From contig AP026798.1 of NCBI GenBank assembly GCA_033127725.1, positions 372,001-436,000 on the forward strand: a stretch of DNA of 64,000 nucleotides, read 5' to 3'. Under the pieces are notes generated by a model. That model was given only the letters and a program-made list of their open reading frames with translations. It had not been told where the DNA came from and ran no database searches. Origin of the DNA: Bombiscardovia nodaiensis. Lineage in GTDB: Bacteria > Actinomycetota > Actinomycetes > Actinomycetales > Bifidobacteriaceae. Positions 1-8,622 of the stretch are shown piece after piece (position 1 is the stretch's first letter; each line of letters starts with the position of its first letter). The translations under genes were made by a program, and so were the position numbers.

Positions 1-63
1 GTATCGTGTGTTGTTTGAGAAGGTTTAGAGAGTAGGCCCGATGGGCGGCCGATGGAGGGCTGT

Positions 64-2673
64 ATGTCAAACGAGCAGCGCGAGACTTCTGAAGAAGAAG
101 GTCTCAGTAAGGCTGATGACGCTCCTCACTTATCGAGTGAGTCAACAGGTGCCAAAGCCTTGAAAAGAACTGGCGTAACGCCTGAAAGTTCAGCCCAAAG
201 GCAAGAACCGGCGTCGCTGGCAGGGGCAGCCGCTGAGCAGGAATCGGCGGCGCAGGAAGGCGTGGCAACTTCGACCGAGTCGATTTTGCCCACAGAGTCC
301 ATCACCAAGGCTCCAAAGCTTTCCAAAAAGTCCCGCACCCAAGAGGAAGAGCTTGAGCTCAAGCGCGCCCGCAGGGAGGCACTGAGGCAGGCTAAGCGCA
401 AAAAAAAGCCCGCTCGTAGCCCTCTGGGCCGCTGGTGGCGCAAGGTGCAGGCCTCTCCCGACAAGGTGACGCTGGGCATGTCTATCGTGGCCCTGGGCGT
501 GGTTTACGGCGATATTGGTACCTCACCGCTCTACACCTTGCAGACGTTCGTGTCCGGCCAGGGTGGCATCCAGAATGTGAACCGGCCCGCCGTGCTCGGC
601 ATGCTCTCGCTGGTTTTCTGGTCGCTCACGCTGATCACCACCGTCAAGTACGTGCTGGTGGCCATGCGCATCGACAACAAGGGCGAGGGCGGCATTTTTG
701 CCCTTTACACCCTGGTGCGCAAGTATGGGCGTTGGCTGGCCATTCCTGCCATGCTGGGCGGCGCGGCCTTCTTAGCTGACTCCGTCCTCACCCCCGCCGT
801 CTCCATCTCCTCAGCCGTTGAAGGTCTGCGCACTATCCCTGTGCTGACGCCGGTCTTCAAGGAGTCACCAAATCTGACGATGATCATTACTTTGGTCATT
901 ATCTTGGTACTTTTTGCTGTGCAGTCTCGCGGTACCGAGCGCATCGGCCGCGTTTTCGGCACGGTCGTCATGGTCTGGTTTGCCTTCTTGGCGCTCATTG
1001 GTATTTTCAGCATTCAGGGCGATTGGTCGATTTTCGCGGCCCTGAATCCGGTCTATGGCATTGAATTCCTCTTCAGCCCGCAGAATCCGGTCGGCCTGGC
1101 CATTATGGGCACGGTCTTCCTCTCCACCACCGGTGCTGAGGCCCTCTACTCCGACATGGGCCACGTTGGGCGCGGCAATATTTACGCCACCTGGCCCTTC
1201 ATCAACGTGGCTCTGGTCTTCAATTACTTCGGTCAGGGCGCTTGGCTCCTGCGCAATACCAACAATCCTGACCTGCGCGGGGCCACCGACATGAACCCCT
1301 TCTTCCAGATGATGCCCACCACGGTGCGCTATCCGGCCGTTATCCTCTCGGTCACGGCAGGCGTGATTGCCTCCCAGGCCCTGATTACGGGCGCATTCAC
1401 CATGGTCTCCGAGGCCACCGGCCTCAACTGGATGCCCCACCTGCAGGTGCGCTACCCGGCCCGAACCCGTGGCCAGCTCTACATTCCTACGATTAACTGG
1501 GTGCTGTGCGTGGCTACCTCTGCGGTGCTGTTGATTTTCAAGGATTCCGAGCACATTTCCGCTGCGTACGGCCTGGCGCTGACCATCACTATGATCACGA
1601 CCACTATTCTGCTCATGGTCTACATTTGGTACGACCATAAGCGTGTGTTTGCGGTCGTCTTCGCCATCGTCTTCCTGGCTATCCAGACCCTCTTCTTCCT
1701 GGCGTCGATGGCCAAGTTCATGCACGGCGGCTGGTTCACCATGCTGCTCACGGCGGCCATCCTCTTCATCATGTACACCTGGAAGGAAGGCACCAAGGTC
1801 GAGCGCTCTCAGCGGCGGCACATGACGCCCAAGGAGTGCCTGCCAGCCCTGGAGATGCTCCACAACGACTTCCGCATCCCCTACTTTGCTGACAACTTGG
1901 TTTACCTGACCTCCGACAACGAGATGCGCCGCCTGGATACGGACATCTTCTTCTCCATCTTCGCCGACCACCCCAAGCGGGCGCGCGCCTGGTGGGCTGT
2001 CTCCGTGCAGACGACGGACACCCCCTTTACCCGCGAGTATTCGGTGGAGAACTTTGGCACCAACTATCTCTTCCGCGTGCGTATGCGCCTGGGCTTCAAG
2101 GTGGACCAGAATGTGGCCACTTACTTGCACCAGATTATGCACGAGCTGATTGACTCCGGCGAGCTGCCCAAGCAGACCTCCACCTACCCGAAGGTGGACG
2201 AGGATCCGCAAATCGGCACCATTACGTACGTGCTGATTCACAAGGCCCTGATGCCTGAGTCGAAGATTACGACCCGCGGTGCTATTTCTCTAACGGTTAA
2301 ATACGCCATTCGCCACATGGCCGGCAACCCGGTCAAGTGGTTCGGCTTGGCGCCCTACAACCCACTGGTGGAGGTGCAGCCGCTCTTCGTGACGACCAGG
2401 TCGGTGCCGCGCCTGAACCGCGTGGCTCTGCCCAAGCCCAAGAAATCGAAAAAGGCGAAGGTTGGCAAGAAGTCGGGCCTGCAGCAGGTTGAGCAGGAGG
2501 CTGGGCTCAAGGCTCAGCAGGTCCAGGAAGGCGCTCAGCGGGCCGCGCAGGACGTTGGACAGAAAGTCAAGCAGCAGAGTGAGAAAGCTGTCTCCGCTGT
2601 ATCGGCCGCCACTGAAAAGGTTGAGCATGCGGCCGGGAAACAGAGCAAGAAAAGAAGTGAGAAAAAAAAATGA
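64..2673 (+). CDS. kup: Kup-family potassium uptake transporter
   Basis: This is a low-affinity K+ (probably K+/H+ symport) transporter of the KUP/HAK/KT family in the cytoplasmic membrane. The family signature GVVYGDIGTSPLYT opens the hydrophobic core near residue 145. About 12 membrane segments follow to about residue 600, and then a soluble C-terminal region. The ATG at 64 is preferred over the in-frame ATG at 52 because GGAGGG at 54-59 sits at ribosome-binding distance from 64. The protein is long for the family (869 aa against roughly 620-660). The excess is a hydrophilic Glu/Lys/Ala-rich N-terminal extension of about 130 residues and a Lys/Gln/Ala-rich tail from about residue 780 that could form a coiled coil. 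A strong terminator follows, so it is probably monocistronic. Confidence 0.93.
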   Translation: MSNEQRETSEEEGLSKADDAPHLSSESTGAKALKRTGVTPESSAQRQEPASLAGAAAEQESAAQEGVATSTESILPTESITKAPKLSKKSRTQEEELELKRARREALRQAKRKKKPARSPLGRWWRKVQASPDKVTLGMSIVALGVVYGDIGTSPLYTLQTFVSGQGGIQNVNRPAVLGMLSLVFWSLTLITTVKYVLVAMRIDNKGEGGIFALYTLVRKYGRWLAIPAMLGGAAFLADSVLTPAVSISSAVEGLRTIPVLTPVFKESPNLTMIITLVIILVLFAVQSRGTERIGRVFGTVVMVWFAFLALIGIFSIQGDWSIFAALNPVYGIEFLFSPQNPVGLAIMGTVFLSTTGAEALYSDMGHVGRGNIYATWPFINVALVFNYFGQGAWLLRNTNNPDLRGATDMNPFFQMMPTTVRYPAVILSVTAGVIASQALITGAFTMVSEATGLNWMPHLQVRYPARTRGQLYIPTINWVLCVATSAVLLIFKDSEHISAAYGLALTITMITTTILLMVYIWYDHKRVFAVVFAIVFLAIQTLFFLASMAKFMHGGWFTMLLTAAILFIMYTWKEGTKVERSQRRHMTPKECLPALEMLHNDFRIPYFADNLVYLTSDNEMRRLDTDIFFSIFADHPKRARAWWAVSVQTTDTPFTREYSVENFGTNYLFRVRMRLGFKVDQNVATYLHQIMHELIDSGELPKQTSTYPKVDEDPQIGTITYVLIHKALMPESKITTRGAISLTVKYAIRHMAGNPVKWFGLAPYNPLVEVQPLFVTTRSVPRLNRVALPKPKKSKKAKVGKKSGLQQVEQEAGLKAQQVQEGAQRAAQDVGQKVKQQSEKAVSAVSAATEKVEHAAGKQSKKRSEKKK

Positions 2674-2703
2674 GAAGCTAGCATAGTCTTGCGCTAGTGG
2701 AGA

Positions 2704-2751
2704 ACAGGGTCTGTGGTAGGCGCGCTTGAGTCCTGCCCCAGGCCCTGTTTT
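2704..2751 (+). terminator. Rho-independent terminator after kup
   Basis: The arms 2704-2720 and 2732-2748 form a stem of 17 positions with two G-U pairs and one mismatch around an 11-nt loop. TTTT follows. It lies between kup and gnd and should end the kup transcript. Confidence 0.75.
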
Positions 2752-2832
2752 GGTCATGGATGGGCCATAAACTGGAAGCATTGGGCGAGCTTCGTTTTCG
2801 CGTGCCCGCATAGCCTTCGGAAAGGTGATTTC

Positions 2833-4299
2833 ATGACTCAAGCAGTAGCGAACATCGGCGTAGTTGGCCTGGCAGCAATGGGCGCCAGCCTCTCGCGCAA
2901 CCTGGCCCGTCACGGCAACACTGTGGCCGTTTTTAACCGCCACTATTTGCGTACCCAGACCCTCATCTCCGAGCACGGGTCCGAGGGAAAGTTTGTGCCC
3001 GCACAGACTTTGGAAGAGTTCGTGGGCTCTCTAACCAAGCCGCGCACCGCTATCATCATGGTCAAGGCTGGTGAGCCGACCGACGAGATGATTAACGCTC
3101 TGGCTGATTTGATGGAGCCTGGAGACATCATCGTCGACGCAGGCAACGCTTACTTTAAGGACACCATTAAGCGCGAGAAGGCCATTCGCGCTCGCGGCTT
3201 GCACTATGTGGGCTGCGGTGTTTCCGGCGGCGAAGAGGGCGCTCTGCTTGGGCCTTCGATGATGCCTGGTGGCACCGACGAGTCCTGGCAGACCTTGGGG
3301 CCGATTTTGAAGTCGATTGCTGCCGTAGCTGAGGGCGAGCCTTGCGTGACTCATATAGGCTCCGACGGCGCTGGCCACTTTGTCAAGATGGTTCATAACG
3401 GCATCGAATACGCCGACATGCAGCTCATTGCTGAGTCCTACGACTTGATGCGCCGCGGCTTGGGCCTGACTCCTGAGGAGATTGCCGAAGTCTTTGAGGA
3501 CTGGGATAAGGGCGATTTGAACTCCTACCTAGTGCAGATTACTTCCGAAGTGCTGCACCACACCGATGCCAAGACTGGCAAGCCTTTTATCGACATCGTG
3601 AAGGATCAGGCTGGCATGAAGGGCACCGGCACTTGGACCGTGCAGACGGCTCTGGAACTGGGTGTGCCCGTCACCGGCATCGGTGAGGCAGTCTTTGCCC
3701 GCGGACTCTCCTCCACGGTTGAGCTGCGTCAGGAAGCACAAGTCAAGGGTCTAGGGGGGCCTAAGGTTGAAGGTGCTTTCTCGGCATCCGCTGCCGACCC
3801 CGCAGAGCGCAAGGCCTTCATAGAAGACGTGCGCCAGGCCCTCTACGCTTCAAAGATTGTGGCCTACGCCCAGGGCTTCAACGAGATGGAGGAAGGCGCT
3901 AAGGTCTACAACTGGAAGCTCGATTTGGGCGCAATTGCTCGCATTTGGCGCGGTGGCTGCATTATTCGTGCCAAGTTCTTGAACCGGATTTCCGACGCTT
4001 ACGACTCTGGCGAACAGTTCGGCTCCCTCCTCTTCGACCCCTTCTTCAAGAAGGCTGTAGAAGGTGCTCAGGATTCTTGGCGCCGCGTGGTAGCTAGTGC
4101 AGTAGCGGCTGGCATACCGGTTCCGGTCTTCTCTAGCTCTCTGGCCTACTACGATGCCCTGCGCTCTAAGCGCCTGCCTGCCGCTCTGATTCAGGGCCAG
4201 CGCGATCTCTTCGGCGCTCACACCTATGGCCGCGTCGACGAGCCCGGCATCTTCCACACCCTTTGGGCCGCAGATAAGTCCGAAGTCAAGCAGGACTGA
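2833..4299 (+). CDS. gnd: 6-phosphogluconate dehydrogenase, decarboxylating
   Basis: The enzyme oxidises and decarboxylates 6-phosphogluconate to ribulose 5-phosphate with NADP+ reduction (oxidative pentose phosphate pathway, cytosol). The N-terminal Rossmann segment reads GVVGLAAMGASLSRNLARHG. The substrate-binding motif GVSGGEEGALLGPSMMPGG and the active-site region KMVHNGIEYADMQLIAE follow, then the all-helical C-terminal domain. The ATG at 2833 is chosen because AAAGGTGAT lies just upstream and the protein then begins directly with the Rossmann fold; an upstream ATG would add 40 unrelated residues. The 488-aa length is normal for the family. It lies convergent to gntK-pgl-opcA-zwf, which supply its substrate. 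Confidence 0.97.
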   Translation: MTQAVANIGVVGLAAMGASLSRNLARHGNTVAVFNRHYLRTQTLISEHGSEGKFVPAQTLEEFVGSLTKPRTAIIMVKAGEPTDEMINALADLMEPGDIIVDAGNAYFKDTIKREKAIRARGLHYVGCGVSGGEEGALLGPSMMPGGTDESWQTLGPILKSIAAVAEGEPCVTHIGSDGAGHFVKMVHNGIEYADMQLIAESYDLMRRGLGLTPEEIAEVFEDWDKGDLNSYLVQITSEVLHHTDAKTGKPFIDIVKDQAGMKGTGTWTVQTALELGVPVTGIGEAVFARGLSSTVELRQEAQVKGLGGPKVEGAFSASAADPAERKAFIEDVRQALYASKIVAYAQGFNEMEEGAKVYNWKLDLGAIARIWRGGCIIRAKFLNRISDAYDSGEQFGSLLFDPFFKKAVEGAQDSWRRVVASAVAAGIPVPVFSSSLAYYDALRSKRLPAALIQGQRDLFGAHTYGRVDEPGIFHTLWAADKSEVKQD

Positions 4300-4319
4300 G
4301 CCCGGCTGGTAGTGCTTAC

Positions 4320-4356
4320 AAAAGAGTCCGAAGATTGATAGTCTTCGGACTCTTTT
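4320..4356. terminator. Bidirectional terminator between gnd and gntK
   Basis: A perfect 15-bp stem (4320-4334 with 4342-4356) encloses a 7-nt loop. The arms begin with AAAA and end with TTTT, so it can act on both strands between the convergent gnd and gntK genes. Confidence 0.9.
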
Positions 4357-4423
4357 GTATGTGTGTGCTACTGAGGTAGGTTGGTTGAACGGGCGTTTCA
4401 AGCCGCCAAAGTGGGTGGGCGGA

Positions 4424-4990
4424 TTACTTACTGAGCCCCAAAAGCTCCAGGGCTGTGGCGCAGGTGCTTTCGGGGCTTGTGCTGCTCGAAATATCGACAT
4501 CTATGTAGGGCTCGGGCGGGGTGGGGGGTTCTAGGGTGTCGAATTGGGAGCGGAGCATGTCGGGCTTCATGTAGTGGCCTTTGCGGGCTTGCATGCGGGC
4601 GAGGATGGTGTTGTAGTCGCCCTCAAGGTAGACGAATGCCAGGCCGGGTACGGTCAGCTTGCTGCGGTAGGAGCGCTTCAGGGCTGAGCAGGTCACGATG
4701 GCCGGTTTGCCTGCTTGCTTGTGGTCGTCAATCCAGGAACGAATGCGGTCCAGCCAGGGCCAGCGGTCTTGGTCAGTCAGCGGGATGCCATGGGACATTT
4801 TGTTGATGTTGGCCTGAGAGTGGAAGTCGTCGCCCTCAGCCAGCTCCCAGCCCAGGCGCTTGGCGAGAAGCTGGCTGAGGGTCGTTTTGCCGCAGCCGGA
4901 GACGCCCATGACCACAAGAATGGGCGTTGTGCCTGTAAAATAGCCCTGCGGCAGGTGCCTGCCTGAGCTCGGTGCGGCGGTTTCGCTCAT
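4424..4990 (-). CDS. gntK: Gluconokinase
   Basis: The enzyme phosphorylates D-gluconate to 6-phosphogluconate with ATP and so feeds gnd. The Walker A loop GVSGCGKTT is at residues 29-37. Family features follow: GDDFHSQANINKMSHGIPLTD for substrate binding, and the CSALKRSYRSKL segment. Its length of 188 aa is close to the usual 165-190 for GntK. GAAGAAGGG lies just upstream of the ATG. It lies 49 bp downstream of pgl on the same strand and may be co-transcribed with zwf-opcA-pgl. Confidence 0.93.
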   Translation of the reverse strand: MSETAAPSSGRHLPQGYFTGTTPILVVMGVSGCGKTTLSQLLAKRLGWELAEGDDFHSQANINKMSHGIPLTDQDRWPWLDRIRSWIDDHKQAGKPAIVTCSALKRSYRSKLTVPGLAFVYLEGDYNTILARMQARKGHYMKPDMLRSQFDTLEPPTPPEPYIDVDISSSTSPESTCATALELLGLSK

Positions 4991-5039
4991 GGCCCTTCTT
5001 CCAGTGTTTAGCTCGTCAGATTATCAGCCCTTCAGTCCC

Positions 5040-5828
5040 TTAGAGGAGGGCGGCAGCGTCGCGGTCTATAAGCCACAGTGTCTCTTCGCGGCCTTCGGCG
5101 AAGGATGAGGGCACATGTGGGTTGTTGCGGCCAGCTAGAGCTCTGTGGACGGCGTTCGCCTTTTCCGGAGTGGAGGCGAAGAGCCAGACCTTGTGGGCGT
5201 TGCGAATGCAGGGCACGGTCAGGCTCAGGCGCATGGCCGGTGGCTTGGGGGAGTGGTTCACGCCGACGACCGAAATGTCGGGATTGTCGATTTCGGCCTC
5301 GCCATGGTCGGGGAAGAGGGAGGCGAAGTGGCCGTCGGGGCCAACGCCGAATACGGCCGCGTCAAAGGAGGGATGCTCGCCCAGCTCGTGTATTAATTCG
5401 TGCTCATACTCCTGAGCGGCGGCAGTGAGCGCCTTCTCGTTGTCTTGGTCGCTGGCGCCCGCCACTTGCTCGGGAGTGCGCGGATCGACGGGCATCTCGT
5501 GCACGTTGGACTCCGGCAGCAGCCCCTGGTCAATCAGCCCGCCGAACCAAGCGCGGCGAGCCTGACCGGCGTTACGGTCGCTGTCTTCAAAGGAAACGAA
5601 GCGCTCATCGCTCCACCACAAGTGAACCCGCTTCCAGTCCACGCTCTGCGCCAGAGGACTATTCTTGACGCACTCATAAATATCGTTAGCATCGCGGCCA
5701 CCGGTCAGCGCAATATCGACGCGCGGCTGCTGGGCCAGGCGGTCGCCCAGCTCAAGCAGGATACGTGCTGCAGTGGCCTGGCTCAGCAGGTCGGCGCTTG
5801 GATACGTGATCACCTGACGTTGTGACAT
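5040..5828 (-). CDS. pgl: 6-phosphogluconolactonase (DevB type)
   Basis: The enzyme hydrolyses 6-phosphoglucono-delta-lactone to 6-phosphogluconate, the step between zwf and gnd. Family motifs are visible: ALTGGRDANDIYE near residue 40, HLWWSDERFV near residue 70, and FGVGPDGHFASLFPDH near residue 160, which carries the conserved Gly-His of this isomerase-like fold. At 262 aa it is slightly longer than the typical 230-250. AAGGAG is placed 5-6 nt before the ATG. The gene lies 92 bp downstream of opcA on the same strand. Confidence 0.95.
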   Translation of the reverse strand: MSQRQVITYPSADLLSQATAARILLELGDRLAQQPRVDIALTGGRDANDIYECVKNSPLAQSVDWKRVHLWWSDERFVSFEDSDRNAGQARRAWFGGLIDQGLLPESNVHEMPVDPRTPEQVAGASDQDNEKALTAAAQEYEHELIHELGEHPSFDAAVFGVGPDGHFASLFPDHGEAEIDNPDISVVGVNHSPKPPAMRLSLTVPCIRNAHKVWLFASTPEKANAVHRALAGRNNPHVPSSFAEGREETLWLIDRDAAALL

Positions 5829-5920
5829 CGGGACTCCTTCATACGGTGGGCCGCTGGCTGCTTACCGCAGGATTCACCGGCCCACTCAACTCCTCATTGA
5901 TTGGCTACTCAGCTGTGGTC

Positions 5921-6952
5921 TTATTGATGGGAGACCATGCCCCAGCCTTTGCTCACTACCTCAGCATAGACCTCGTCCGGGTCCAGGCGGCCCAGCTGCT
6001 CGCTCAGGCAGTCTACGGCCGAGCGCAGGGGGAGGGAGACGGTCTGGTCGCTCTGCCCGGGCTGGCGGATGACGGCGTGGTCGCCCTCCAAGCGCTCCAT
6101 GCTTAGGGTGCCGTCTTCGCGCTCAAAATACACGCCGGTGATGGCCTGCGCCTGAGGCTCGCGCTGCACGCGGACGGGCACCTGGAGTTTCAGGGCCAGC
6201 CAGGAGGCCAGGAGCTCCAGCGGCAGGTAGTCGGCCTGGCCGCTCACGGTGACCGACTGGACCGGCAGGTGGGGCGGCTGGGCGATAATCGAAGCCAGCA
6301 TAGCCCGCCAAATGGTGATGCGGGTCCAGGACAGGTCAATGTCGGCCGGCTGGCAGTGCTCGCGCAGGGCCTCGAAAGTGGCGGCCGGGTCGGCGGAGTT
6401 CTGTGCGTCAGTAATGCGGCTGGAGGACTTGGAACCCAGAGGGTCGGCCGAGGGGTCGCTCGGGGCCTGGCTGGGCCACCAGGTGACCACCGGCACATCC
6501 GGCACCAGCAGGGGGATAACCAGCGTATCCAGGTGCTGCAGGAGGCCGTCAACGGGGGCGAGCACGATGACTTCACCTGCGCCAGCGTCCGCGCCGAAGC
6601 GAATCTGCGCGTCCAGTGTGTGGTCGCCCTGCTCACCGGCTGGAATGGCCTTGTAGCACTCGGGTTCAGCGCCCAGATTGGCCTTGTAGCGGGCGCCCTG
6701 GCTCTTGCCTTCGCCCTCGCCGCTGCTCTGGTCGCTGCTGGGCTGAGCGTCGGTCACAATGGCGATAACCCGGCAGGGGTGCTCGCGGCTGGCGGCGTTC
6801 ACCGTCTCCAGCGCCTGCTCTAGGCCCGAGCGCTGGGTGGAGATAATCAGCGTGAGTACGCGGTCCATGGCCGCCTCGCCGCGCTCCACATGCATTTCGT
6901 CAATCTCGTGGGAGATGGCGGCCGTGGTAGTATTTCTCATTCCAACAATCAT
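5921..6952 (-). CDS. opcA: OpcA, glucose-6-phosphate dehydrogenase assembly protein
   Basis: OpcA is needed for assembly or activation of glucose-6-phosphate dehydrogenase in cyanobacteria and actinobacteria and is usually encoded next to zwf, as here. The 343-aa protein shows the expected conserved text, for example VPDVPVVTWWPSQAPSDP near the middle and DLSWTRITIWRAMLAS before the C-terminal domain. The ATG at 6952-6950 overlaps the zwf stop codon (ATGA) and is preceded by GGAGG, so the two genes are translationally coupled. A TTG 12 nt upstream is in frame but overlaps the ribosome-binding site and is less likely. Confidence 0.93.
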   Translation of the reverse strand: MIVGMRNTTTAAISHEIDEMHVERGEAAMDRVLTLIISTQRSGLEQALETVNAASREHPCRVIAIVTDAQPSSDQSSGEGEGKSQGARYKANLGAEPECYKAIPAGEQGDHTLDAQIRFGADAGAGEVIVLAPVDGLLQHLDTLVIPLLVPDVPVVTWWPSQAPSDPSADPLGSKSSSRITDAQNSADPAATFEALREHCQPADIDLSWTRITIWRAMLASIIAQPPHLPVQSVTVSGQADYLPLELLASWLALKLQVPVRVQREPQAQAITGVYFEREDGTLSMERLEGDHAVIRQPGQSDQTVSLPLRSAVDCLSEQLGRLDPDEVYAEVVSKGWGMVSHQ

Positions 6953-8520
6953 GGCATCCTCCAATGGTGTCCGTCAGCGGCTAGCATCCGGTCAGCTTGC
7001 GCCGGACCCCAGGTGCCTGCACGGTAGGGCTCAGGCTGGCCCAGCGTGCTCCAATACTCTTCAATCGGGTCGAGAATCTTCCAGGAGAGCTCCACTTCCT
7101 GCGTGGTGGGGAAGAGGGGTGGATCGCCCAGGAGCACGTCGAGAATTAGGCGTTCGTAGGCCTCCGGCGAGGCTTCGGTGAAGGAGCGTCCGTAAGAGAA
7201 GTCCATATTCACGTCGCGCACTTCCATAGCTGAACCGGGCGTTTTCGCGCCGAAGCGCAGGGTAACGCCCTCGTCTGGCTGCACGCGAATCACTACCGCG
7301 TTGGCACCCAGTTCGCGGGTGGCGGTGGCGTCAAAGGGCAGGTGGGGGGCGCGCTTGAAGACTACGGCAATCTCGCTGGTGCGCTTGCCCAGGCGCTTGC
7401 CGGTGCGCAGGTAGAAGGGAACGCCTGCCCAGCGGCGGGTGTCCACATCCAGGCGGATTGCGGCGTAAGTTTCGGTGGTGGACTTGGGGTCGATGCCCTT
7501 TTCGTCCAAGTAGCCCACGACCGGTTGCGAACCCTGCCAGCCCGCCGCGTACTGCCCGCGAGCGGTGTGCAGGCCCAGATCCTTGGGCACGCGCACGGCG
7601 GAGAGCACCTTCGTCTTTTCGGCGCGCAGGTCGCTGGCGTCGAAGGAAACTGGCTCTTCCATAGCGGTCAGGGCCATGAGCTGAATCAGATGATTCTGGA
7701 TCACGTCGCGTGCAGCACCGATGCCGTCGTAGTAGCCAGCGCGGCCGCCGATGCCCATGTCTTCGGCCATCGTAATCTGCACATGGGAGACGTAGTTGGC
7801 GTTCCAGACTGGCTCAAACATAGTGTTTGCAAAGCGCAGGGCCAAGATGTTCTGCACGGTCTCCTTGCCCAGATAGTGGTCAATGCGGAAGACGGAGTTG
7901 GGCTCAAAGACTTCGCCGACCACCCGGTCCAGCTCCTTGGCGGACTGAAGATCGTGGCCGAAAGGCTTCTCAATAATCACGCGCTTCCAGGCACCGGGCG
8001 CCGACTTGGACAGGCCAGAGGCGGCCAGCTGTTCGGCTACCACCGGGAAGGCCTTGGGCGGGATTGACATGTAGAACGCATGATTGCCGCGGGTGCCCCG
8101 GTCGCGGTCGAGCTCGGAGACGGTCTGTGAGAGCTTGCGGAAGGCCTCGGCGTCGTCGAAGGTGCCCTTGACGAAGCGCATGCCCTCCTTGAGCTGCTTC
8201 CAGGTGGCATCGTTGAAGGGAGTGCGAGAGTGGGCGCGCACGTTTTCCTCGGCGAAGGCGGCGAACTCGTCGGCCGACCAGTCGCGGCGGCCGAAACCAA
8301 TCAGGCCAAAACTCGCGGGCAAGAGTCCACGATTTGCCAGGTCGTACACGGCGGGCAATAGTTTTTTCTTCGCCAAATCGCCGGTTACGCCGAAAATGAC
8401 CAGCGAACTGGGCCCGGCAATGCGCGGCATACGCAAATCTCGCGGGTCAAGTAGGGGATTGGCCCAATGCTCCTGGCCCCTGGCGGCGTCTGTATCAGAC
8501 GATGATTGTGGACTTTCCAT
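6949..8520 (-). CDS. zwf: Glucose-6-phosphate 1-dehydrogenase
   Basis: The enzyme oxidises glucose 6-phosphate to the 6-phosphogluconolactone with NADP+, the entry step of the oxidative pentose phosphate pathway. The nucleotide-binding motif GVTGDLAKKKLLPAVYDLA is near residue 45. The active-site signature RIDHYLGKETVQN is near residue 215, and the C-terminal substrate domain is complete. The length of 523 aa is typical of actinobacterial Zwf. GAGGAG precedes the ATG. The 3' end overlaps opcA by 4 nt. The gene heads the block zwf-opcA-pgl-gntK on the minus strand. Confidence 0.97.
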   Translation of the reverse strand: MESPQSSSDTDAARGQEHWANPLLDPRDLRMPRIAGPSSLVIFGVTGDLAKKKLLPAVYDLANRGLLPASFGLIGFGRRDWSADEFAAFAEENVRAHSRTPFNDATWKQLKEGMRFVKGTFDDAEAFRKLSQTVSELDRDRGTRGNHAFYMSIPPKAFPVVAEQLAASGLSKSAPGAWKRVIIEKPFGHDLQSAKELDRVVGEVFEPNSVFRIDHYLGKETVQNILALRFANTMFEPVWNANYVSHVQITMAEDMGIGGRAGYYDGIGAARDVIQNHLIQLMALTAMEEPVSFDASDLRAEKTKVLSAVRVPKDLGLHTARGQYAAGWQGSQPVVGYLDEKGIDPKSTTETYAAIRLDVDTRRWAGVPFYLRTGKRLGKRTSEIAVVFKRAPHLPFDATATRELGANAVVIRVQPDEGVTLRFGAKTPGSAMEVRDVNMDFSYGRSFTEASPEAYERLILDVLLGDPPLFPTTQEVELSWKILDPIEEYWSTLGQPEPYRAGTWGPAQADRMLAADGHHWRMP

Positions 8521-8622
8521 GGTTTACTCCTCGCAACGGCATCAGCTCTGATTCTAATCCCGCTCGGCCCCAATCAAGCCTATGGCATATCAATCGCCGC
8601 CAACTTGACGGATGCCACCTGC

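Noticed and set aside
865-2241. 458-codon frame antisense to kup.
   Set aside because: Composition is His/Val/Arg-rich with no recognisable domain, and it lies fully within the certain kup gene.
2713-2832. N-terminal extension of gnd.
   Set aside because: It overlaps the kup terminator and adds 40 residues not found in 6-phosphogluconate dehydrogenases.
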